Assembly (NCBI RefSeq): GCF_000189635.1
Contig: NW_002476554.1
Location: 835,493-899,492, forward strand
Direction: 5' to 3'
Length of the DNA stretch: 64,000 nt
From: Tetrahymena thermophila SB210
Taxonomy: Eukaryota; Ciliophora; Oligohymenophorea; Hymenostomatida; Tetrahymenidae
The notes beneath the pieces are model-generated. The model made no database searches. It was not told where the DNA came from and was given only the letters and a program-made list of their open reading frames with translations. This document shows, piece by piece, positions 28,145 through 38,398 of this stretch (positions within the stretch are counted from its first letter, which is position 1; the number at the start of each line of letters is the position of its first letter). The translations under genes were made by a program, and so were the position numbers.

Positions 28145-29011
28145 AGATATTTATTTTTCCCATATTTTTATATATTTTGTGTAAATTAATTATGTATGTA
28201 TATAACTAACTAACTAGCTATCACTCTATCAAATAAATATCCTTCATTCAAATTTTTTATAAAACAAAAATTCATAGATTTTTTATTATAATTGGATAAT
28301 AAATTGTATTTGCCCATATAATATTCAATATATGATTACTTTAAATAAATTATAAAATTAAAGTTAATTTTTAAACCAAGTATTGAAAAATTATTTTTTG
28401 CATTTCTAAGAATAATAAAATTTTACTTCAAATTAATTATTTTAGAATATTTTTATTAGTTTTAAAGTTTAAAAAATAAAGAATTACTAAAATTATAATT
28501 TGTAAAGGCTCATTTTATTTTGCTATTCAGCTTACACCTTATTTTTAAATAATTTATTGGTAACATTAATATATATTTAGTTTGATATTATTAATAAATA
28601 GGAAAATTTAGATTTGATACAATATAAATTTGTATTTAAGAAATATTTAATAGAAAGATAGGAATGTTTTTTAACTAATTTTAGTAAGTGTAGAATTTTT
28701 ACACTCAGTCAAATTTGTTTGCTTTTATGTATGCGTAATTTGCTTTTGCCTGACTAGGTTTCTATTTTAATTCAATATCTTCTTTTGTCTTGATGTAATA
28801 TGTAAAATGTAAGTACAAATTTTATTTCTGATTAAATGAAATTGAGTAGTAAATTAAAATTATTCAATGAAAAATCTAGCATTAAATCAATTACAAATTA
28901 TAAAGTAATTTAATATTTTTTTAGATTAAATTAAAAATCAGCCAAGATTTGCAAACAAGCAGTTTAAAAAAGTTTAGCATAGATACAAATTATAATCAAC
29001 ATAAAAAAAAC
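28145..29011. other. Intergenic spacer
   Basis: Contains one small hairpin (AGTGTA...TACACT near 28686-28704) and a less AT-rich patch at 28720-28800. No gene could be supported. Confidence 0.45.
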
Positions 29012-29940
29012 ATGGGCAATCTAGTAGAAAAGTTAAAGAACTTTTTCACATCAAGCAATATGGAGATTGTTATGATAGGCATAGAGAATAGTGGAAAAAC
29101 TACTATTTTAAATCAATTATCTTTAGGTGAAGCATCAGTAACAGCACCAACCATAGGACTTAATGTCAAGCAATTTAAAAAAGGAGGAGTTAAGATGAAA
29201 ATGTGGGATATCGGTGGTTAAACCTAATATAGACCAGAATGGGGTCTCTACACGAGAGGTGTAAATGCTATATTGTTTGTTGTAGATTCTGCTAATGTAA
29301 AAATATAAATCTTTAAATTATTAATAAATCAATAAATCACCAAAGAAAATAGAAAATGCAAATAGCTTCTTAATACTAAAAGCTAATTTTAATTTGATAA
29401 AAGCTAGCATGTTTTGAATTTCGATTTCAGAAATTATTTTCTATGATAGCCATTTTTGTATTTAAAATGTTTGGGTTTAGGAAATTTTGAATTAGTTTTT
29501 GAAATTGACATGAATTAATAAAACATTGCATAGAATGAAAGAAATAAATAAATAAAATAATTAGTAAAAATGTTTTAATATTAATTAAATCCATTTTTAA
29601 ATATAGAGAGACACTCTTAGTATATCTAAAAGAGAATTGCATACTCTGTTGGAAGATACTGAACTTTCCAATATTCCTATTTTAGTCATAGGCAATAAAG
29701 TAGATATTTAAGGTCATATGAACGAATAAGATATAATATAAGGTAAAATACAATTCTTTGTAAAGATAAAACAAGCCTGTTAAAATCAATTAAATAATTT
29801 GTGTTTTTATAAACATTTTAGGTATGAATTTAGATTACATCACATCAAATCCATGGGTAGTAGTAATGGTAAGTGCTTTAAGAGGAGACAATATACCTGC
29901 AATAGTAGATTGGCTTGTAAAAAAATCAAAGAAGTAATGA
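29012..29940 (+). CDS. Arl8-like small GTPase
   Basis: Three exons, 29012-29296, 29607-29742 and 29822-29940, give a protein of 179 residues, the usual Arf/Arl size. Visible GTPase motifs are the P-loop GIENSGKTT, the switch-I threonine in APTIGLN, WDIGGQ in switch II, NKVD for guanine specificity, and SALRGDN as the last loop. The segments [19 protein letters not shown] and MNLDYI match the Arl8 subfamily (lysosome positioning and motility) better than other Arls. I chose ATG 29012 rather than an in-frame ATG at 28949 because it gives the short N-terminal helix [12 protein letters not shown]; Gly2 could also be myristoylated. The catalytic-position glutamine of WDIGGQ is a TAA codon, which directly proves stop-codon reassignment here. 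Confidence 0.9.
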
Positions 29941-30667
29941 ACAAAATGAGAAAAAAAATAACTATACATACATCAATAATAAACAAACAATTAATGAATT
30001 AGTTAATGAAAGGATATTAATCTCATTATAAATATCTCTCACTAAATTATATAGAATAACTTGAAAAAATAAACTAATATAAACAAGTTAAAGTAAAAAT
30101 TAGATTAAATTATCTTATGATAACAGTCCATTCAATTTATATGTAAATATATCAGCATACTTTTATTTGTATTAGTTAGCTCCAATAATTTATTTTTTTA
30201 CTTAATTAATTAATTAATTAATTATTTTACGCTTAAAAAAAGCTTTTATTGTATTGTATCAATTTAGTTTTAAAATAATCAGCTTAGTAAATGTAAATAT
30301 TTAAAGATAAAAAATTAAAATATTAAATAAATATTTAAGCATAAATTAAAATAATTTAAAAGCAAATCTTTTGATTTTTTGATAATTTTTTTATTAATTT
30401 TATTCAATATAAGAAAATTTTCAATGCTTAAATATTTTATCATCTGTACATTTTTCTCAAAAAAGCAATTAAAATGAATATATTATTTATTATAAGTTAA
30501 ACTATCTATAAATAAATATAGCTATTAAATTATCTTAGCATTAAATGAAATTAAAACCATATTTTAATGCTTATTAAAAAATTAACTATGTTATCAAATA
30601 GAATATGAACAAATAAATAATTTAAATTTGCAATCTTTTCTAAATTATTTGTCTAGTCTTTCATCAA
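29941..30667. other. Intergenic spacer upstream of tRNA cluster
   Basis: AT-rich, including an ATTA repeat near 30203-30222. No gene or RNA structure seen before the first tRNA. Confidence 0.5.
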
Positions 30668-30748
30668 GACAATTTGTCCGAGTGGTTAAGGAGGAAGACT
30701 AGAAATCTTTTGGGTTTACCCGCGCAGGTTCGAATCCTGCAGTTGTCG
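30668..30748 (+). tRNA. tRNA-Ser(AGA), copy 1
   Basis: 81-nt class II tRNA. The 7-bp acceptor stem is GACAATT/AGTTGTC with G73. The anticodon loop CTAGAAA gives AGA (reads TCT, TCC after inosine). It has the long serine-type variable arm (TGGGTTTACCCG) and T arm GCAGG-TTCGAAT-CCTGC. Internal promoter boxes A (TGTCCGAGTGG) and B (GGTTCGAATCC) are intact, no intron, and an oligo-T Pol III terminator follows. All six copies in this cluster are identical over the 81 nt. Confidence 0.97.
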
Positions 30749-30907
30749 TTTTTAATTTTTATTTAGTACTAAAATTTAAAATGAAAGAAATTTTCTTTAT
30801 TAATTTCCATAAATTAATATTTATTAAAATTCATCAAAACCTATTTTTTTTTATTTGTAAAAATTATTAAATAGTTTGATTATTTGTTTTGCATTAAGTT
30901 TCAATAA

Positions 30908-30988
30908 GACAATTTGTCCGAGTGGTTAAGGAGGAAGACTAGAAATCTTTTGGGTTTACCCGCGCAGGTTCGAATCCTGCAGTTGTCG
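30908..30988 (+). tRNA. tRNA-Ser(AGA), copy 2
   Basis: Identical to copy 1. It is preceded by TTTCAATAAG, a leader shared with small changes by all six copies and probably the transcription start region, and followed by an eight-T terminator. Confidence 0.97.
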
Positions 30989-31172
30989 TTTTTTTTATTT
31001 AACATGATGTAATATTTAGTTATCAATTTTCAGAAAATATTGAATGGTTGGTCTTTAAAAAAGTAATTAATTAATTATAAAGTAGATGTTAAGAATTAAA
31101 TTAAATTTAAACAAATTATTAATTAAAATAATTAAATAGTTTGATTGTTAATTTTGCAATAAACTTCAATAA

Positions 31173-31253
31173 GACAATTTGTCCGAGTGGTTAAGGAGGA
31201 AGACTAGAAATCTTTTGGGTTTACCCGCGCAGGTTCGAATCCTGCAGTTGTCG
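31173..31253 (+). tRNA. tRNA-Ser(AGA), copy 3
   Basis: Identical to copy 1, with leader CTTCAATAAG and oligo-T terminator. Confidence 0.97.
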
Positions 31254-31535
31254 TTTTTATTTTTTCTTTTATATTAGCACAGTAACTAATAATAAATTAT
31301 GTTTGCCCATTTATAGTTCATATTTCTATTAACATGCTCTAAAATTTAATTATTATAAATTTTTGTTTTATTTATTAAACTTAAGTAACAAGTTGAAAAT
31401 TTTTTTCATTGGAAATTAATGATTTTTTATGGTATTTATTTTAAAGTTAACTAAATAAAAAATAAATTCAATAAAATCAAATTTATTTAACAAAAAAAAA
31501 TAGTTTATTATTGGTTTGATATTAAATTTCAATAA

Positions 31536-31616
31536 GACAATTTGTCCGAGTGGTTAAGGAGGAAGACTAGAAATCTTTTGGGTTTACCCGCGCAGGTTCG
31601 AATCCTGCAGTTGTCG
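31536..31616 (+). tRNA. tRNA-Ser(AGA), copy 4
   Basis: Identical to copy 1, with leader TTTCAATAAG and oligo-T terminator. A standard-code ORF overlapping this copy is only a read-through of the tRNA. Confidence 0.97.
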
Positions 31617-31777
31617 TTTTTATTTTATTTTTATTTCATCTTATTTTATTTCGTTTTAATTGAATATTTTTTAAAATATGAATTTAATATTTTATTTAAA
31701 TTTGTTTTATTTATTTTAGTTTAAATCATAAAAAAAAATTGAATGCTAATTTTTTACTTGGCATTAAATTTCATCAA

Positions 31778-31858
31778 GACAATTTGTCCGAGTGGTTAAG
31801 GAGGAAGACTAGAAATCTTTTGGGTTTACCCGCGCAGGTTCGAATCCTGCAGTTGTCG
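31778..31858 (+). tRNA. tRNA-Ser(AGA), copy 5
   Basis: Identical to copy 1. The leader is TTTCATCAAG, the same variant as before copy 1, and an oligo-T terminator follows. Confidence 0.97.
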
Positions 31859-32034
31859 TTTTTATTTTACTTGATATATTTTTTAATACTAAATTTATTT
31901 TTAAATCATTCTAAAAATCATATCTTCTTAGTAATTTCTACTAATTTTATTTTTAATATGCAAAATAATTTATTAATTCAATTTATGTTTTTTATTAAAA
32001 AGTTCATGACCAATTTATGATTAAATTTCAATAA

Positions 32035-32115
32035 GACAATTTGTCCGAGTGGTTAAGGAGGAAGACTAGAAATCTTTTGGGTTTACCCGCGCAGGTTCGA
32101 ATCCTGCAGTTGTCG
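32035..32115 (+). tRNA. tRNA-Ser(AGA), copy 6
   Basis: Identical to copy 1, with leader TTTCAATAAG. The first base after the gene is A instead of T, and an eight-T run follows as terminator. Confidence 0.97.
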
Positions 32116-32513
32116 ATTTTTTTTAAAAAAAAGAGTAACATGAAAAATGATTTATTTATTTATTTGTTATTTTTTGAAGGAATTAAGCAAGAATAAAAAA
32201 GTTAATTATTTAAACCTATTATTTAAATATATTATTAAAGTTCATTCAATTTAGCTAATAAATATATTTATTTTAGAAAATTTGTATTGGTTTACCATTT
32301 ATATACATTAAAGTAGATTTAATTTTAGTAGATGGATGTATTAGCACCGACTTGTAAATATCTAGATCCATCAGAAAATAGTCTTTTACTAGAAATAGAA
32401 TTGTATTTTCAATAATAATATCAAAAGAATTCATAAATAACATAAATATAATTTAAAAATAATAAATAAACAATATTTCCAGTGTGGATAGATAGATAAT
32501 TAGATTAATACAA
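32116..32513. other. Spacer between tRNA cluster and cystatin gene
   Basis: Mostly AT-rich. A less AT-rich patch at 32332-32420 opens a 61-codon ciliate-code frame (MDVLAPTCKYLDPSENSLLL...) that ends in a TGA overlapping the start of the next gene. Too weak to call a gene. Confidence 0.4.
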
Positions 32514-32885
32514 ATGAGATAATTCTTTTTTGCTTTTGCTATTGTTATAATTTCAGTCAGCTCAGTTTTATGCTTTAAGCAAAACCATTCTACTTTAGTT
32601 GGAGGTTATTCTCCTGTAAACTTAAATAATCCCCCTAATGGATTTATTAAAGCCAGAGAATATGCTTTAAACCACTTTTTGACTGAGTGCAAAAATGATG
32701 CTATTAATTCAGATGTTAAGCTTGGAGAAACAGTATAAGGATTTTCCCAAATTGTTGCTGGAACAAATTACAAAATAGTTTTTCAAGCAAAAAATTACTC
32801 TGCTGATCATTTGACTATTGTAGTTTTCTAATCACTCCCTGATTAGAACAGAAAAGTGCACTATTCAATTAGCAGCTGCTAATGA
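32514..32885 (+). CDS. Secreted cystatin-like cysteine-protease inhibitor
   Basis: Intronless, 123 residues, ATG 32514 and TGA 32883-32885. A clear signal peptide opens the protein (MRQFFFAFAIVIISVSSVLC). The mature part shows the cystatin hallmarks in order: an N-terminal Gly-Gly (LVGGYSP), a helix (GFIKAREYALNHFL), the first hairpin loop QIVAG fitting Q-x-V-x-G, then TNYKIVFQAKN and LTIVVFQSLPDQ, where a second-loop PW would normally sit and is replaced by LPD. Size and layout fit single-domain type 1/2 cystatins. It is probably secreted or delivered to vacuoles to restrain papain-type cathepsins, which ciliates secrete abundantly. Confidence 0.87.
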
Positions 32886-33304
32886 TGATCACAAAATTAA
32901 TCATAAATAAATATATTATTCCTCAATACATAAAAATAACTATGATTAAAATGCTCAAGCACGCTATATATTTTATATTAAGTTTATGTAAAATAAAATT
33001 AGTTATTTCGCTTAGATTAAATATGATTTTAATCCTTTATTTAACTGAATAAGTTAAACCATTTTTACAGAAAATGAAAATTCATTATTAAAAAATATTG
33101 ATTGATTGAAACTAAATAATTTTTTTCTAATTAAAAATACCACGAAAATCTAATTAATCTTGAAATGTAAATCAATTATTATTTTTTGAAAATAAATCAA
33201 CAAAATTTTGATTAAATTTTACAAATTTTGTTAGCAAATATTTTAAATAAAATATAGAGATAGACAGATAGATAAATAAATACAGCTTTCAGATAATAAA
33301 TTGA
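32886..33304. other. Convergent intergenic spacer
   Basis: 420 bp between the ends of two convergent genes. AT-rich, nothing recognised. Confidence 0.5.
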
Positions 33305-35488
33305 TCAAATGATTTAGTACCTTAACAAGGAAGGGATTCTTTTCAATGATAGTCTAAAATCTTTGATAAACGCTTTTCTTTATTATTCATTTCTATTAAA
33401 AGATATTAGAATCAAATAAATAAATAAAATAATAAAGAGAATAAAATTAATTACTCTAGTTTTATTGTTAAGAAGTTTATTTTACTTTTGTTTTTTAAAC
33501 TAATTAGCATATATCTAAACATTTCAAAGCTGCAGCTTGTATTTCTATTATAATAGAAAATATATTAAATTAAATTATAAGAAAGATTCTATGAAAAATA
33601 TTGTTTTAGAAACACAAAAATAAAAAAATAAGAATGATCATTTATTTTTGTAAAATATGTAAAAATTAAAGTGCATGAATATTTAAATTATAAAAATATT
33701 TATAAAATTTAATAAATATCAAAGATAAATAGCAATTAAAATAGATAGAATACTCAAAATTTAGATTGAGATTATTAAGACTACTGAACTATTAAAGACT
33801 ATTTCCTATATTTGTTCCATCTGTTTCATTCAATTTATTTTAACTTTTTCAAAATAATTAAAAAAAATGTTATTAAAAAGTTAAATTAATTTATTTATTT
33901 AGTCACCCACCATAAATAAATAAATAACTCCTCATTAATTAAGGTAATAAATATAAAATTTTCTCAAATATATTTTTAGATAAAATTAATTATAGATCAT
34001 AATTTTTATTTTTAATACCTTAATTAATGAGATAAATAAAAAGTAAAATAAAATTTAAAACAATATTGAATTTAAAATTATAAAGGTAGTAAATAGGGTA
34101 AAAATTTGAAAAGAAATAGGCTTAATTAATGAGAATTTAAGGGTTTTATTTATACCTGATATTTAAATTGAGTGTTTTTAATTTCCTCAGTGCACTTAGA
34201 GATGAAAAAATACGCTCTAAGTAATCTTTATACATAGAAATATTCCTTGTTATATTTATTTTTTAATATTTAAGATATATTTTGTTTATATAAATTAAAT
34301 TACTATAGATCTAAGTCAAGATAGACAAGATTTTCGAATTTTTATAACTCTTGAGCTATATTTAGGATACACTTACCTAAAATATTAGAGCTTTATATGA
34401 TATAATAAAATTTTATTTAAGATTTATTAGAAGAAAGTGTGAATGAATGAACAAACGAACTTACGAAAGGTTTAAACTCAATTTATCTAAAAATTTATAT
34501 TTTGATAAATTGTTAAATGCTTCACTTATGTTTTTATAATTTAAATCATTCTTACTATATTTATTTTACAGATTAATAAAATAAATAATCTTCAATTTAA
34601 TATCTTGCAAATTTATTTACTTAAGATTTAATTTCAGTGTATGAATGTCTTTATTTTGCTATAAATACTCTGATAATTCTACAATCTTTTCAGGTTTAAA
34701 TGCATTCATTCTATAATTAATAATTTTTGTAAGATTATGATCAATTATCTAAAAAATTAATTACCCAATATCTAGGTTTAGCTCCTCTAAATTAGTGAAA
34801 GATGATATCATTTATCCAATATAAGTTATACCACTATTCCCTATTTTGCAGTTTCTTTTAAGTTATATATTTTATTTAGGATCTAGTTAATTATTAAAGT
34901 AGATTTTTAAGTAAAATCTTACGATAAACCTAAAGTTAAGCTGATCATACTTGTAAGACTTTTAATGCTCTAAGTTAAATTCTGAATATTTAATTAATCT
35001 ATTTTTGAATTACTAGAAAGAATAATTTAACCAAGTTTTCTTTGTGATAAATTGTATGAAAGAAATTACCTAAAATCTAAATTCAGGTTTGTAATCTTTG
35101 AACACTTAGAAATTTTCTATGCTATTCCTGAAGCTGCTTTAGAGCCAGCATCGCAATCTCTTGTAAATAAAAACAATTATTTAATTTTAAATAAAAAATT
35201 GGAAAACTATACCTAAAATTCAAAAGTAGAAAGTCAATATTTATACACTTTTAAATATTTTGAACAAAAAGTGAGCATCCATTTTAGCTGAGTTTGCTAT
35301 TTCCCCTTTAGAACAAACAAAAAACAAAGAAAATAAATAAATAAATAAACAAAAAATTAATATTGAAAAAATTAACTGTAAATTGAAAGAAATAGTTGTT
35401 AGATTAATGCATTTTGATATTTCCTTTCCTATATTGATGGCACCATCAGAACTTAAATTGCAGAAGCTAGTTAAATTATTTTTATAAT

Positions 35489-35541
<53 letters not shown>

Positions 35542-37600
35542 ATATAAACACATACTCACTCACATACATATAAATTAATATAGACCTAATTTTTTTAACA
35601 AAATTGTTAAAATTCATTAAAATCTCATTTTAAAAATTTTTTAATAAATTATATATAGAGAATTAGATTCATTTATTTATTTAATATATATAATATATCA
35701 ATCAATTTATATTCTTAAATATAATAATTAATGAACCAAATTAAATTTGTTTGATTCAAACTAAATAACTGATTTTGCAGTAAATTAAATTAACAAAAGT
35801 AAAACAAATAAAAATGGATTTGGAAACCATAGGAGAACTTTTTTTAGTGGAGTAAAAGTTAAAAAAATTTCAGTACTAGCTTGAAATTTTGTTACAAAGT
35901 TATTATTCTAAAAGCTGATGGTAATTTAAATTTTGCTTCAAATAAAATTTGAATTATAAATAAGAAAAATGATAATATTTTTATTTAATTAAAATTGAGA
36001 TAAACAAATATAGTACTGTACTTCCTCATATATTAAGGCTAATTTTTTTAAAAATTTGCAAATACCTTAATTAATCATCTAAATTTTTAAAAACATTTGT
36101 TTAGACTTTAATTTTTATTTTTTTTTGATAGGACAGTATTTAAATTAAAATTTTTAAAAAATGATTAATTTAACCTTAAATCTGCTGTCAAAGAGGCTAG
36201 TTTTTAGCAAGCACATATTCCCTTGAATAGGTCAATCAAAAAATCACCTTCATTTTCTATTTCGAACCTGTTAAATCTGTTTTAACAAAATGGAATTTAG
36301 TTTTTTTAATTATTTTAAAAACAGTTAATTACAGTTAGATATTTATAATAAAAAGCTCTTAACACTAACTAATACCATTTCCAACTTCTTATAGTGCAGC
36401 TTAAGATAACAAAGCTTTACTATATAATAATAATTGTATGACATTGTTAAATAATTTTGATATTATGTTAAATGAATACTTAAGTTAAAGATTTAGTGAA
36501 AATAAATTCTAACATAAAGCTAGCTCTTAGCCTAATTTCCTTTGTGAACTTGAAAATAAGTTAACCAGCTACCTACCTTGAAAATCATCTCCAAGTTCAA
36601 CTTCTTATAGTGCAGCTTAAGATAACAAAGCTTTACTATATAATAATAATTGTATGACATTGTTAAATAATTTTGATATTATGTTAAATGAATACTTAAG
36701 TTAAAGATTTAGTGAAAATAAATTCTAACATAAAGCTAGCTCTTAGCCTAATTTCCTTTGTGAACTTGAAAATAAGTTAACCAGCTACCTACCTTGAAAA
36801 TCATCTCCAAGTTTAGCTGTTTCACTTTTTTATAATTTTTTTAATATATAAAGTAAATAAATAAATTAACAAATAAAGAGATTAATTACTCTAAATTCAC
36901 TTTGAGAATTTTAACATTTACCCACTATTAATCTATCTAAAATAAGAATTTATTCATCATAATTAATTCTGAATTATTTTTCTAAAAAATTTACTGATTT
37001 TAAGGAAAACTCTTTCTGTTTTTTTTGTTCGAAAATAATTTTTGAATGAGATTCACTAAAAAATATATCTAAATAAATAATGGAAGATTAATTTTTATAA
37101 ATTAAAAATAAATAAATATGCATTTATTTGTTTGTTTGAATATTTTACCTTAATTCAAAAAAAATTCATAAATCCAAAATATATCTCTTTGCTACACTCC
37201 TTCCTAATCAAAATTGCTATGAATTATTTTCTATCTTTTTGTATCTTCTATTGTAATAAAATACTCAATTAAAGATAACTTCTTTTCGCTTCTCTTGATG
37301 AATTAAGAATAGGATGATTTGAAGAGTTAATCAATTTCTTAATCTCTCACTTATTCATTAATTTTATACTTTGCTTCGAATATCTATAACATTACATAGT
37401 CTCTCAGTTTTGCATTGTAAGAAATAAATACATAGGAATATTTTGTCTTCTCTAAAAATATCAACTCAATGTAATGAGGACTTTATTTTTGCATTGTATT
37501 TAACAATTTTTAGATTACTGGAAGACACTCTTCTTTTTTTTCTTAAATTTATGATGCTATCTGTAAAGCTTAACTGTTCATTTTTTTTCCACCTTCTCAA
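33305..37600 (-). CDS. Multi-exon leucine-rich-repeat protein
   Basis: A series of small minus-strand exons, most coding one LRR and, where readable, ending two bases into a codon (phase 2). Examples (approximate): 36190-36275 (EGDFLIDLFKGICACQKLAS), 35392-35465 (SSDGAINIGKEISKCINLTT), 35222-35300 (VQNIQKCINIDFLLLNFR), 35090-35165 (SGIAQKISKCSKITNLNLDF), 34766-34862 (GITYIGQMISSFTNLEELNL), 34635-34735 and 34172-34240. The terminal exon ends at TGA 33305-33307 (SLKRIPSLLRYQII). Upstream, 37150-37600 has a ~150-residue non-LRR frame (HYIELIFLEKTKYSYVFISY ...) which I take as the N-terminal region; its start codon was not found. Introns include a TAAA microsatellite, and the 5' part carries a 216-bp tandem duplication. 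The repeats are far more diverged than in the LRR gene at 52.8 kb. Function unknown; probable protein-binding solenoid. Confidence 0.65.
35492..35543. repeat. (AAAT)13 microsatellite
   Basis: Thirteen uninterrupted AAAT units inside an intron of the minus-strand LRR gene. Confidence 0.95.
36382..36813. repeat. Perfect 216-bp tandem duplication
   Basis: Units 36382-36597 and 36598-36813 appear identical base for base. It lies in the 5' part of the minus-strand LRR gene and includes a piece that reads as the end of an LRR exon (LNLEMIFK) followed by a GTAGGT donor. 216 is a multiple of three. The absence of any difference indicates a very recent event, or an assembly duplication. Confidence 0.93.
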
Positions 37601-38398
37601 TTAAATTTTGTTTAAAGATTAAATAAAAACTATTAATTTAATTATTTGATTTGAAAAGATTTTTATTAGACAAAACTAACTAACTTCAAATAATTTTGTT
37701 TGAAAAATAATATCTTAATTATTAAATATTAATTTAATTTAAATGCAATCAATATACATACATAAATACTCACAATTCAGTTTAAAAGTGATAAAATAAA
37801 TATAAATTTAAAAAATAAAATGATAAAGTTTTTAATTATTCTAATTAAGGGTTGCTTTTAAACAATAAACTGTTATCGAAATAAATATTATAATCATAAT
37901 TTTGTAATTATTCTAATTAGGGGTTGCTTTTAAAACTTTATTTTCACTATGACACATATTATTTATAATCTATCTAATAATTATTTTAATAGCTTTTTGA
38001 AATACAAATTTGTGCCAAAAAAGAAAGATTCTATGGATATAAAAAAGAAATACAGAAATAAAAAATTGATTAAAAAATAAAATTAATGGTTGTAAAATAC
38101 TAGTCTTAAAATTAGTTGTAGACTTGGAAAGTATAAATAAGAAAAGAGCCATCCATACACTATTATAGTATTCAGTAATATATTTATAATTAGAATTAAT
38201 TCACGCTGATTTCAAAAATCTAAATATATATTTATTCAATCAATTGATCATTCATTTACGAAGTGATTTAATTATTTTTAGTAAAATATCCCCTTTTTGT
38301 ATTTGTTTTTTGATATTTTTAGGTTAAAAAGAGATAAGAATTACTCAAATAATCAAAATAGAAATAAATAATAACAACTATATCTGACCGTTAAATTT
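37601..38398. other. Divergent intergenic region
   Basis: Lies between the minus-strand LRR gene and the plus-strand coiled-coil gene. A 60-codon hydrophobic minus-strand ORF (37970-38152) has no recognisable features and is probably chance. Confidence 0.45.
37833..37934. repeat. 30-bp direct repeat pair
   Basis: Two copies of TAATTATTCTAATTA-R-GGGTTGCTTTTAAA at 37833-37862 and 37905-37934 differ at one position. They lie between divergent genes, so a shared regulatory site is possible. Confidence 0.7.

Noticed and set aside
31542..32020. Standard-code ORFs sharing the peptide NLLGLPAQVRIL
   Set aside because: They are read-through of tRNA-Ser copies 4 and 5; the shared peptide is the translated tRNA.
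37905..37934. GGGGTT as a telomere trace
   Set aside because: Only a single hexamer; ciliate telomeres are long tandem arrays.
37970..38152. 60-residue hydrophobic minus-strand ORF
   Set aside because: Composition follows the local A/T content, no domain or splice support, and its start is not linked to the LRR gene.
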